Shown one piece after another: positions 40,240 through 49,500 of a DNA stretch of 64,000 nucleotides. The first letter of the stretch is position 1. The number at the start of each line of letters is the position of its first letter. This stretch comes from Methanobacterium petrolearium. Lineage in GTDB: Archaea > Methanobacteriota > Methanobacteria > Methanobacteriales > Methanobacteriaceae. The DNA lies in contig NZ_JAGGKL010000011.1 in assembly GCF_017873625.1 (NCBI RefSeq), forward strand, positions 1 through 64,000, given 5' to 3'. Under the pieces are notes generated by a model, which saw only the letters and a program-made list of their open reading frames with translations, was not told the DNA's origin and searched no databases. Made by a program: the position numbers and the translations under genes.

Positions 40240-41634
40240 TTAAATGATTCCATTCAGAGATTCATTGAATATTTCCAGAAATTTTTCCTCTTTGTCCAGG
40301 GGGATGTAGGCACCACAGGCTGTAGAGTGACCACCACCACTACCCCCTACCTTTGATGCCACCTTGCTTATCATCTGGCCGAAATTGATTCCATCAAAGG
40401 CTAAAAGCCGGGAACAACGCAGTGAAACTTTTAAATTATCATTTTCTTCATTTATACTGGTAAAACCTAGCATAGGTTTTTTCCAGTCACCATAACTTAA
40501 AATCATGCCGGCTATGGTACCAATGACCTCACTTTTTATTCCGTTCCCATGGAAGTACTGCAGGTTTTTCAAACTTTTTATACGATCTTCTTCCTGGATC
40601 CACTCCATCTTCTGTGCAAGGTAACTGCGGTGTTGTTTGCCTAACTCTTCCATTTCATCCAAACTGCTACTTCTATCACCTTTAATAACTTTTAAGGCTA
40701 TTTCAGGATTTTTATGTCTACTGCAAGCATTTATGGCTGTGGAAAACTCACTGGCATCACGTAGTGGTGAATATTTTTCTTCTCTCAGAAATTCATAGTA
40801 GTCCCCTGAAACCAGACGGGGAACGTATTTAACATAACGAGGAGGTACAGCCCGGCTCATCATTCTAACCAGTTCATTGAAAAGTCTTCTCTTTTCATCG
40901 ATAGTAAGATCGTAGAGGGTACGTTCTTTTTTACCATTTTTAATTGGAATATCCAGTTTTTTTAATAATTGGATGGCTTCATTACGGTTATTGGTAATTG
41001 GGAGATTAACATCACCAAAATAGGAAAGAGCCACAAATAGGGGCCGGGTCTGCCTTCCATATATAGCCAGATCACTGGCTGATTCTAACATACCCCTATT
41101 AACGCTATCTTTAACTATTTCTTGATTAACACCCACTAGTTTCCCTGATAAATTGTTTTGCATGTCGCCTATGGCACTCAAAACACCAATCCAACTCAAA
41201 TCATAAAATTGGAACGTTTTAGCCAGAAGGTAACACATACCTCCACCTGAAACTTCGAAAGAACCATCAATACCATGATAATGGGGATTTACCTCCAAAA
41301 AACCCTTTTCGTCTGAAACTTTCCTTAATGGGGGATGATGATCCAGGATAAGAACTCGGGACTCTGAGGTTTTGAAATGATCCAGATTTTGCCCTGAACC
41401 CAGATCAGAGAATATGGTAAGTTCATTCTCTTTTTTTAAATCGGGAATCATATCCAGGCTTATGAATTCTATTTCATGATCTATTTCCAGGCGGTCAAGG
41501 GTTGATGACAAAATTGCTCCTGATGATATGCCATCACAGTCTATGTGGCTATATATTTTAACATCTTCTGCATTTTTGACTATTTCATGGGCCTTAGACA
41601 GTGATTTATTCATAGTATTCGGAATAACGGTCAT
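40240..41634 (-). CDS. RecJ-like DHH-family single-strand nuclease
   Basis: The product has 464 residues. DHH-family metal motifs are seen: SHIDCDGISSGAI (motif I), FSDLGSG (II), LDHHPPL (III), and a C-terminal DHHA1 part with GGSGGGHSTACGAYI. Archaeal RecJ-like proteins (GAN) bind the GINS and MCM helicase and trim single strands or remove 3' mismatched DNA and RNA. ATG 41634 has AAAGGG at good distance; ATG 41640 sits too close to it. Confidence 0.9.
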   Translation of the reverse strand: MTVIPNTMNKSLSKAHEIVKNAEDVKIYSHIDCDGISSGAILSSTLDRLEIDHEIEFISLDMIPDLKKENELTIFSDLGSGQNLDHFKTSESRVLILDHHPPLRKVSDEKGFLEVNPHYHGIDGSFEVSGGGMCYLLAKTFQFYDLSWIGVLSAIGDMQNNLSGKLVGVNQEIVKDSVNRGMLESASDLAIYGRQTRPLFVALSYFGDVNLPITNNRNEAIQLLKKLDIPIKNGKKERTLYDLTIDEKRRLFNELVRMMSRAVPPRYVKYVPRLVSGDYYEFLREEKYSPLRDASEFSTAINACSRHKNPEIALKVIKGDRSSSLDEMEELGKQHRSYLAQKMEWIQEEDRIKSLKNLQYFHGNGIKSEVIGTIAGMILSYGDWKKPMLGFTSINEENDNLKVSLRCSRLLAFDGINFGQMISKVASKVGGSGGGHSTACGAYIPLDKEEKFLEIFNESLNGII

Positions 41635-41716
41635 CAACATCCCTTTTATAATATAATCCAGTTTCAATGGTTTTTTAAAATTAAGTCATTAACTATTAGA
41701 ATTATTTAGTCTGCTG

Positions 41717-42001
41717 TTATGATCTGGAGCCATTGATTAAGTTGCTGATTTTAATGAGAACTTCATTTTTAGTCATTTTTTTATCCACAATTACCCTTCC
41801 AGATTTTTCCCACCATGAGGGAGGATATGATTTATATTTTTCTACAGAAGGATTCAAACCCAGTTTTTTAGCTGCCTGGGAGATTTCACGTATTTTAGGT
41901 GAGCTTACCGATAGTTTTTTGGGAATTTTCCTTCCCTCAGATCTGGTCTTCTTAGAATCAATATAATCAGGCCAAATGATTGTTCTTTTTTCATCCTTCA
42001 T
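41717..42001 (-). CDS. srp19: Signal recognition particle 19 kDa protein
   Basis: The product has 94 residues, small and basic. IIWPDYIDSKKTRSEGRKIP at the N-terminus and the PPSWWEKSGRVIVDK strand are the signatures of SRP19, which binds helices 6 and 8 of SRP RNA to help Srp54 assemble. It lies between the RecJ-like gene and hemD on the same strand. Confidence 0.95.
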   Translation of the reverse strand: MKDEKRTIIWPDYIDSKKTRSEGRKIPKKLSVSSPKIREISQAAKKLGLNPSVEKYKSYPPSWWEKSGRVIVDKKMTKNEVLIKISNLINGSRS

Positions 42002-42028
42002 GTTAATTCTTCCTTCACAGCTCCAAAT

Positions 42029-42822
42029 TTAAGTCATACCCTTCATTTCATCCATTAATTTCATAAGCATGTCTTTTACAGTGTACTTATTGGGTGCAAT
42101 GGATTCTATTCCCATATTATTCAGGGGTTTCTGGGTTATGGGGCCAATAACTGCCACCATGATTTTTTCATCTTTTAAATTTTCTATTAATCTATTTTTT
42201 TTATTTCCAGCCATTTCAAAAAGGTTGGTAACAGTAAGGGGGCTGGTAAAGGTTATTGCATCTATATTTCCCTTAATGACATCATCGATAAGTGTTTCAA
42301 CTTTACTTTTATCCTTAGGCTGGATTGATTTATATGCCTCTGCCAAAATAACAGTGGCCCCCATGTTCTTCAAGCCTTCAGGAAGCACATCTCTCGCTTT
42401 AAATGTCCGTGGAACCCCTATTTTTTTATCTTTTATATCAATCTTCTGGAACTCTTTCAGAAGTCCTTCAGCAGTATAATCATCAGGCATAATATCGGTG
42501 TTCAACCCATATTTATTCAAAACCCTTTCTGTGCGGGGTCCTATAACTGCAACCTGACATTCAGGATTAAGATTTTCTTTGAAATCGTTACAGTATTTGA
42601 ACAATGATTTCAGTGATGCAGGGGATGTGAATATTATCCAATCAAGATTTTGGGCCTCAGAACAAAGATATATTAAGGATTTACTGGGGAAAGCCTCAAG
42701 TTCCAGTGTAGGAACCACCAATGGAATGCCCCCGTTGTCTTTAACTATCTCAACTGCGGGTTGTGCCCTTTCTATAGGCCGGGTTATGGCAATAGTTTTA
42801 CCTTTAAATCCTTCTGATTTGT

Positions 42823-42826
<4 letters not shown>
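42029..42826 (-). CDS. hemD: Uroporphyrinogen-III synthase
   Basis: The product has 265 residues of the HemD family, which closes and rearranges hydroxymethylbilane to uroporphyrinogen III. IAITRPIERAQPAVEIVKDNG, trimmed to its start, WIIFTSPASLKSLF, VAVIGPRTERVL, and IDAITFTSPLTVTNLFEM are recognisable; the family has low overall conservation. Its ATG overlaps the cobA stop by four bases, so the two are translationally coupled. Confidence 0.94.
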
Positions 42827-43548
<722 letters not shown>

Positions 43549-43641
43549 TAATTCACCGTGAAAATTTAATTGAAATATTTATCGATTGGTTATTATCTAT
43601 CCTTCAATTCTTTTTATCAGACTCAATTTATTGATTAAATT

Positions 43642-44292
43642 TTAATAATTAATAATGCCCTTGAAAAACTTCAAACCATCATCTGATCCTAAGATTGATT
43701 CTGAGGCTCTTTCTGGATGGGGCATAACGGCACAAACCAATCCTTCAGGATCACATACTCCAGTAATGGATTCCATTGAACCATTAGGATTATTTCCTTT
43801 GAATCCGAGAACTATCTGATCCTGATCATGGAGCTGGTCAATATATTCAGTGTAATACCTGCCTTCAGCGTGGGCAATGGGCATTTTGATGACTTCGTTT
43901 TCCTGGTACAGGTGAGTGAATGGTGTTCTGTTGGTTTTAACCTCAAGTTCCACCCATTCACAGATGAATTGGGCCTTTTGGTTTAAGGTGAAGACTCCTG
44001 GGACCAGTCCCACTTCTGCCAGTATCTGGGCACCGTTACAAATGCCTAAAACTGGTTTTTCATCCTTCACAACCTCTTTAATTCCTTCAATTACTGGGGT
44101 GATTGCTGCTATGGCTCCTGCCCTGAGATAGTCTCCGTAGGAAAATCCTCCAGGGATAACGATTGCATCGAAGTTGGATAGATCTCTCTGGTTCCACCAT
44201 ACATACTCTGGTTGGCCACCAGCCAACTCCAGGGCGCAGAATACATCCCGGTCACAGTTAGAGCCAGGGAAGCGTATGATCCCCACTTTCAT
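43642..44292 (-). CDS. purQ: Phosphoribosylformylglycinamidine synthase subunit PurQ
   Basis: The product has 216 residues. It is the glutaminase subunit of FGAM synthase in purine synthesis. RFPGSNCDRDV at the N-terminus, GICNGAQIL (nucleophile Cys), and VMPHPERASE (His/Glu of the triad) are seen. The start is ATG 44292, one base after the purS stop; longer upstream frames merely overlap purS. PurS and PurQ work with PurL, which is not in the window. Confidence 0.96.
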   Translation of the reverse strand: MKVGIIRFPGSNCDRDVFCALELAGGQPEYVWWNQRDLSNFDAIVIPGGFSYGDYLRAGAIAAITPVIEGIKEVVKDEKPVLGICNGAQILAEVGLVPGVFTLNQKAQFICEWVELEVKTNRTPFTHLYQENEVIKMPIAHAEGRYYTEYIDQLHDQDQIVLGFKGNNPNGSMESITGVCDPEGLVCAVMPHPERASESILGSDDGLKFFKGIINY

Positions 44293-44293
44293 T

Positions 44294-44548
44294 TTAGTCC
44301 CCCGTGGGATTGATTTGGATATGGTAGTCGTGGATAACCGGGTTGCAGAGCAGCCGTTCACACATCTCCACCACCTGGTTTTGGGCCACATCAGGATTTG
44401 TTGCTTCCAATGTGAACTTTATAGTTTCCATGGTAGATGTATCTTCCACCTGGTAATCCAAAAGAGCCAGTGCCCTCTGGATAGTGGAAGCTTCTGGGTT
44501 TAGCATTCCTTTTTTCAGACTAATTTCTACTTTTGCATTGTATTTCAT
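44294..44548 (-). CDS. purS: Phosphoribosylformylglycinamidine synthase subunit PurS
   Basis: The product has 84 residues, the usual size. AKVEISLKKGMLNPEASTIQ, ALALLDYQVED and CERLLCNPVIHDY match PurS, which bridges PurQ and PurL and channels ammonia. It abuts purQ with one base between, so the pair is an operon. Confidence 0.95.
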   Translation of the reverse strand: MKYNAKVEISLKKGMLNPEASTIQRALALLDYQVEDTSTMETIKFTLEATNPDVAQNQVVEMCERLLCNPVIHDYHIQINPTGD

Positions 44549-44717
44549 AGCATCACCAGAATTTTTATTAGGATATGTTTTTTTTATTGTTATCTGAATT
44601 TTTATTAGTTTTAATTGGTTATCTAAATAAATTTATATGAATCAATTAACTTTATCTCAATTAACTTGTATCATGGGATTTATCCTGAGAATCAGTCAGA
44701 TCTCTGATTAATATGTA

Positions 44718-45464
44718 TCAAAAATCCAAATTCCATCTTTTTTTATCTTTTTCATCCAATATTATGTTAGTCACCTTCTGGTAAGCTTCAATAACTCCGG
44801 ATTCCCCCTTCCTGAAGAGATCTTTATCCATAATGTCTCGGGTCTTCTGATCCCAGAAACGACAGGTGTCTGGACTTATCTCATCACCAAGAACTATATT
44901 CCCCATATAGTCTCGACCGAATTCAATTTTAAAATCAGGGAATAGTAACCCTCTGCTTTCTAGGAAATCTTTTATAACCTGGTTAATTTTCATGGTTATT
45001 TTGCGGATTATTTCCAGATCCTGATTGCTTGCAATTCCCAGAGCATGAATTATATCATCATTTAACATGGGGTCATGGTATTCATCATTTTTAAAGTCCA
45101 TCTGGATGATGGGTGGATTGAAAGTTTGCCCTTCCTGGAATGGGAATCTCCTTAGGAGACTTCCTGCGGCGATGTTCCTAGTTATCACCTCTAGAGGTAT
45201 CATATCCAGTTTATGGGAAAGCATAAAGCCAGGTTCAGGTAAATCAATGTATTGGGTTTTTATCCCGGCATCTTCCAATAACATGAAAAGTTTAGCTGAG
45301 ATCAGGGAATTGTAGTAACCCTTCATTCCCATAACTTCTTTCTTCGCACCATCACCAGCTGTTATGTCGTCTCGGAATTTCACCATAACTTGCTGAGGGT
45401 GGTTGGTCTGGTACACATCTTTGGCTTTACCCCGGTACAGGAGATTTTCCTTATCAAGATTCAT
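44718..45464 (-). CDS. purC: SAICAR synthetase
   Basis: The product has 248 residues. It joins aspartate to CAIR in purine synthesis using ATP. LLYRGKAKDVYQTNHPQQVM at the N-terminus, FRDDITAGDGAKK, EVITRNIAAGS, DFKIEFGRD and GDEISPDTCRFWD are the family motifs. ATG 45464 follows GGAG at six bases; ATG 45476 overlaps that site and is less likely. purS and purQ follow downstream after 170 bases. Confidence 0.96.
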   Translation of the reverse strand: MNLDKENLLYRGKAKDVYQTNHPQQVMVKFRDDITAGDGAKKEVMGMKGYYNSLISAKLFMLLEDAGIKTQYIDLPEPGFMLSHKLDMIPLEVITRNIAAGSLLRRFPFQEGQTFNPPIIQMDFKNDEYHDPMLNDDIIHALGIASNQDLEIIRKITMKINQVIKDFLESRGLLFPDFKIEFGRDYMGNIVLGDEISPDTCRFWDQKTRDIMDKDLFRKGESGVIEAYQKVTNIILDEKDKKRWNLDF

Positions 45465-45480
45465 GTTCAACTCCATTTTC

Positions 45481-45521
<41 letters not shown>

Positions 45522-45655
45522 TAAGATAAAACTACACTAGAAATTTATTATAGATTAAGATTGTAATAGATGTATAGCATCAAAATGAGTTATAAAATTA
45601 GGTAAGATTATATTCATTTATTCAAAAGTAGAAAATTTTTCTCAAGGTGAAATTC

Positions 45656-47437
45656 GTGTGTGGAATAGTGGGATGTATACTTAAAACTAATAAAGCAGCA
45701 CCAGTACTCCTGGATTGTGTGCAACGCTTGGAATACAGGGGGTACGATTCAGTGGGTATTGCTACCTGCTCATCATCGGGAATCCGGATAAAAAAAGACA
45801 GGGGAAAAATAGACGAAGTTTCACAGAAACTTCAACTAGATGAACTCCCAGGAGAAATGGGCATAGGACATGTTCGTTGGGCTACCCATGGCCTTCCAAC
45901 CCAGGAAAATGCACACCCTCACACCGATTGTGAGGGAAAAATTGCAGTAGTACACAATGGAATCCTTGAAAACTACAAAGAACTTAAAGATCGTTTAGAA
46001 CGTGAAGGACACCATTTTACTTCTCAAACCGATACAGAGGTTATTGCCCACCTCATTGAAAAATACCATAAACAGGGGTTAAGTCTTGAGGAAGCCATGA
46101 ACCAGACCATTGATAAACTCCACGGTTCATATGCATTTGCTGTTATATCCTCTGATGAACCCAATAAAATCATGGGTGTTAGAAAGGAAAGCCCACTGAT
46201 TCTAGGTTTGGGGGATGGTGAATATTTCCTGGCTTCTGATGCTCCTGCCATATTACAGCACACCAGGAAGATCATCTACTTGGCAGACCATGAAACTTTC
46301 ATCATGGATGATGAGGGAGTCACTGTTAAAGACCGTGATGGTAAAGTAGTGGACAAAAAGATTGAAAACATTAAGTGGACTCCTGAAATGGCTCAGAAAG
46401 GCGGATACGATCATTTCATGTTAAAAGAGATTCATGAACAGCCAAAAGCAGTTAAAAATACCCTATTCGAGGTTTCAGAAATTGAGAAAATCGTCAGCAA
46501 ATTCCCTGAATTTAAAAGAATCACCTTTGTGGCTTGTGGAACATCATACCATGCTTCCATGGTTGGGAAATATCTTTTTGAAGGACTTTTAGGTCTACCC
46601 ACTGATGTGATGTTGGCTTCTGAGTTCGAATTTGCTGCAGACGCCCTGGACCCCGAATCCCTGGTTATATTCATCAGCCAGTCAGGAGAAACTGCTGATA
46701 CATTAAAAGCACTTAAAATAGCCAACAAAAAAGCAGAAACACTGGCCATTGTCAATGTACTTGGCAGCACAGCTACCAGAGAAGCAGATCATGTTATATT
46801 CACCCGAGCCGGTCCAGAGATCGGTGTGGCCGCTACAAAAACATATATCAGCCAGTTAACCTGCATATATCTCTTGGTAGCATGCATGGGTCGAAAAAAA
46901 TGGCTATTAGAACAACTTCAGAATATTCCAGATTGCATGGAAGAAGTACTATCTTATGAGGATGAAATCCGCAAAATGGCTGATAAATACAAAGATTCGA
47001 ATGATTTTTTCTTCATTGGCAGAGGATTTTCCTATCCCACAGCAATGGAGGGTGCACTAAAACTCAAAGAGATTACATACATTCATGGTGAGGGATACGC
47101 TGCTGGAGAGCTTAAACACGGACCATTAGCATTAATTGATGATGAAGTTCCAGTGGTAGCTGTGGTGCCTCCTGGTAAAAGTCATGATCGGACACTCAGT
47201 AATGTTGAAGAGGTAAATGCCAGAGGAGCGCGGGTTATAGCCCTGGGAGCATCTGATGATGATGTTCTAAATTTTGAAGCTCATGATATGATAAAATTCC
47301 CTCCAGAGATTAGTGAGTTATTATCACCCCTAATTTATGTGGTACCCCTGCAGTTATTATCGTACCATATAAGTGTTGCCAGGGGTATTGATCCGGACAA
47401 ACCCAAAAACCTGGCTAAATGTGTTACTGTGGAATAA
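45656..47437 (+). CDS. glmS: Glutamine-fructose-6-phosphate aminotransferase
   Basis: The product has 593 residues. It makes glucosamine-6-phosphate for UDP-GlcNAc, needed in pseudomurein and glycans. Residue 2 must be the catalytic Cys after Met removal, which fixes the start at GTG 45656 (then CGIVGC), behind AAGGTG; the GTG at 45647 is part of that site. The N-terminal glutaminase has RWATHGLPTQENAHPH and two SIS domains follow with CGTSYHASMVGKYLFE, SQSGETADT and GRGFSYPTAMEGALKLKE. The C-terminus ends in KNLAKCVTVE as expected. Confidence 0.97.
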   Translation: MCGIVGCILKTNKAAPVLLDCVQRLEYRGYDSVGIATCSSSGIRIKKDRGKIDEVSQKLQLDELPGEMGIGHVRWATHGLPTQENAHPHTDCEGKIAVVHNGILENYKELKDRLEREGHHFTSQTDTEVIAHLIEKYHKQGLSLEEAMNQTIDKLHGSYAFAVISSDEPNKIMGVRKESPLILGLGDGEYFLASDAPAILQHTRKIIYLADHETFIMDDEGVTVKDRDGKVVDKKIENIKWTPEMAQKGGYDHFMLKEIHEQPKAVKNTLFEVSEIEKIVSKFPEFKRITFVACGTSYHASMVGKYLFEGLLGLPTDVMLASEFEFAADALDPESLVIFISQSGETADTLKALKIANKKAETLAIVNVLGSTATREADHVIFTRAGPEIGVAATKTYISQLTCIYLLVACMGRKKWLLEQLQNIPDCMEEVLSYEDEIRKMADKYKDSNDFFFIGRGFSYPTAMEGALKLKEITYIHGEGYAAGELKHGPLALIDDEVPVVAVVPPGKSHDRTLSNVEEVNARGARVIALGASDDDVLNFEAHDMIKFPPEISELLSPLIYVVPLQLLSYHISVARGIDPDKPKNLAKCVTVE

Positions 47438-47773
47438 AAAATTATATTATTCCCTTTTCAATATATCCGTCAGATTTTTACTATTTTAATATAATCAGTT
47501 CCAAAATTGATATTTTTCAGGTGCTGGTGATAATTGGGTGGATGATCACATATTTAAAGGTGTTTTGAAATAATATTCTATATATAAAAAAATTTAAAAT
47601 TCAAAATATAGAGAGTATACTAAAAAATATAAAGAAACTTAGATTTGGCAAAAAAAAATTCAGATTTAACACCAAATTCTAAGTTACAATCCATAACACT
47701 TAGAATGGTAATCCACAGAATTTGGTTAATTAAATGAAATTTATGTTATGTTTATGAATATAGGGTAATTTGA
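47438..47773. other. Intergenic region with a bulged hairpin
   Basis: AACTTAGATTTGG (47636-47648) and CCAAATTCTAAGTT (47672-47685) pair as a long stem with a single-base bulge and a 23-base A-rich loop. It lies 90 bases before the secreted protein gene and could be a leader structure or operator. The rest is AT-rich without features. Confidence 0.5.
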
Positions 47774-48067
47774 ATGACACCTAAAAAATCTGGAACAATT
47801 TTCATTGTTTTAATGATTGCTATGATTGCATTTGGTGCTGCTTCAGGTGCTAACGCTTTAAACATAGGTACAGATATTGGTGTGGGTTTAATTCCGTCTG
47901 ATCTCAATTTCAATGGTGAACAGAAGATCAGCCAGATAGGTGATTCTGATTTTTCACCGGTACATATTTACCGACATGTTCAGATAAACACCACCAACAC
48001 CACCAATAAAACCACCAGTAACACCACCAAGAAGGTTAATAACACTACAACTAACAATACCAATTAA
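47774..48067 (+). CDS. Small secreted protein with N-glycosylation-rich tail
   Basis: The product has 97 residues. Residues 1-28 are a signal peptide (MTPKKSGTIFIVLMIAMIAF, then ASGANA). The mature part is short, and the last 28 residues are almost only Asn, Thr, Lys and Ser, with many N-x-T/S sequons (NTTNTTNKTTSNTTKK and more). The tail would be densely glycosylated by the archaeal AglB system. No family is recognised. Confidence 0.65.
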   Translation: MTPKKSGTIFIVLMIAMIAFGAASGANALNIGTDIGVGLIPSDLNFNGEQKISQIGDSDFSPVHIYRHVQINTTNTTNKTTSNTTKKVNNTTTNNTN

Positions 48068-48339
48068 ACTTACAAAAGTTAAATTAATACCTAACTTACT
48101 AATATCAAACATTTTTTCAGGAAATTATCTATTATTAACGATGGATGTAATTTTTAGCCGAAGATTGATGTTGAACTCTTTAAGAAACTCTTTAAGAAAG
48201 GTTAATTGGTGAATTATCTTTTAAATATATTATCCCTTCCTTTAAGAATAATGCAAATTAAGTGTTGTATAAATTTGGATACTGGATGAAATTAGTGATT
48301 TACTTGTTAAATTTATGAATTAGATGAATAGGTGATTTA

Positions 48340-48921
48340 ATGTCCGAGGAAAATAAAGTTGGAGTGAAGATTCGTCAGGTAAGAGAAGATCGTCAAATGT
48401 CAGTTGAAGAACTGGCAGAAGCCAGTTATAGCAGTGTTGAATTAATTGAAGACTTGGAAAGCGGTGCACTGGTGCCGTCATTAACTCCTCTTTTAAAGAT
48501 CGCACGGGCACTGGGTGTGCGTTTAGGCACATTCCTTGATGATGCCCCTCAAAGTGGCCCATTCATGGTCAAATCTGGAAAATCAGATAACATAATACGA
48601 TTTTCAGGACAAGGTCTTGGTGAACACAGTAACAAGAGTGCTCTGGAATTCTACTCACTGGCTTATGGGAAGGGTGACAGGCACATGGAACCATTCATTA
48701 TTGATGTTCATCCCACAGAAAACCAGGATTATCAGTTAGCATCCCATGAAGGTGAAGAATTTCTTTACGTTATACAGGGAAAGATAGAAGTACTTTATGG
48801 GCAGGAAAACTACATTTTAGAGGCAGAAGATAGCATATATTATGATTCTGTTGTCCCCCACCATGTTCACGCCAAAGAAAAAGATTCAAAGATGTTAGCG
48901 GTGGTTTATACCCCATTTTAA
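48340..48921 (+). CDS. XRE-family regulator with cupin domain
   Basis: The product has 193 residues. Residues 8-62 form an XRE helix-turn-helix (SVEELAEASYSSVELIEDLE region), and residues 100-190 a cupin with SHEGEEFLYVIQGKIEVLYG and VVPHHVHAKE carrying the metal-binding His and Glu positions. Such regulators sense a small molecule in the cupin. GGTGAT lies before the ATG. It heads a group with a thioesterase and an acyl-CoA ligase, which it probably controls. Confidence 0.92.
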   Translation: MSEENKVGVKIRQVREDRQMSVEELAEASYSSVELIEDLESGALVPSLTPLLKIARALGVRLGTFLDDAPQSGPFMVKSGKSDNIIRFSGQGLGEHSNKSALEFYSLAYGKGDRHMEPFIIDVHPTENQDYQLASHEGEEFLYVIQGKIEVLYGQENYILEAEDSIYYDSVVPHHVHAKEKDSKMLAVVYTPF

Positions 48922-48971
48922 AGGGGATGTCAATACATTTGGAGAATTAAATTAGATTTGGAGAATTATTA

Positions 48972-49379
48972 ATGTATACAATAACAGTTACCCCTCGTTT
49001 CGGAGACGCCGATGGTTTAAGACATATAAACAACATAGTCCTTGCAGAATGGTTTGAACTGGCAAGAAATCGCATTTATCGTTTATTCACACCTGATTTA
49101 GACTTGAGTTATGAAAAATGGAAACTCATAATGGTGAAAACAGATTTCGAATTTTTAGGGCAGATGTACTACAACGGTGATGTGAACATAAAAACCAGCA
49201 TCATAAGAATAGGTAACAGCTCATACACTACCTACCACGAAGCATGGCAGTCTGGCCATATTAAAGCAAAGGGAACCGCAGTTTTAGTGAACTATGACTT
49301 CATTCAACAGAAATCAATGCCAATACCCCATGATATAAGGGAAAAACTGGAAGAATATCTGGAAGACTGCCCAGAATGA
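48972..49379 (+). CDS. Acyl-CoA thioesterase, 4HBT family
   Basis: The product has 135 residues with a single hotdog domain. RFGDADGLRHINNIVLAEWFE matches the 4-hydroxybenzoyl-CoA thioesterase motif, with the catalytic Asp (GDADG) and the following His-Ile-Asn. It would hydrolyse an acyl-CoA. It lies 50 bases after the XRE-cupin gene and 120 bases before the acyl-CoA ligase. Confidence 0.9.
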   Translation: MYTITVTPRFGDADGLRHINNIVLAEWFELARNRIYRLFTPDLDLSYEKWKLIMVKTDFEFLGQMYYNGDVNIKTSIIRIGNSSYTTYHEAWQSGHIKAKGTAVLVNYDFIQQKSMPIPHDIREKLEEYLEDCPE

Positions 49380-49500
49380 ATTTGTCAGTTATCTTGAATA
49401 TTTGAAAAAAATCCATCTAATAAGATCATATCTAATCATACTTGATATCATTAGAAAATGAGCACATAATTAAATGGGATAATTAAACAGAGGTTTTAAA

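Noticed and set aside
44292..44391. Longer purQ with 33 extra N-terminal residues
   Set aside because: The extra part overlaps purS in another frame; homologues start at MKVGIIRFPG.
45647..45655. GTG 45647 as glmS start
   Set aside because: The catalytic Cys must follow the initiator directly, which is only true for GTG 45656; 45647 is in the ribosome binding site.
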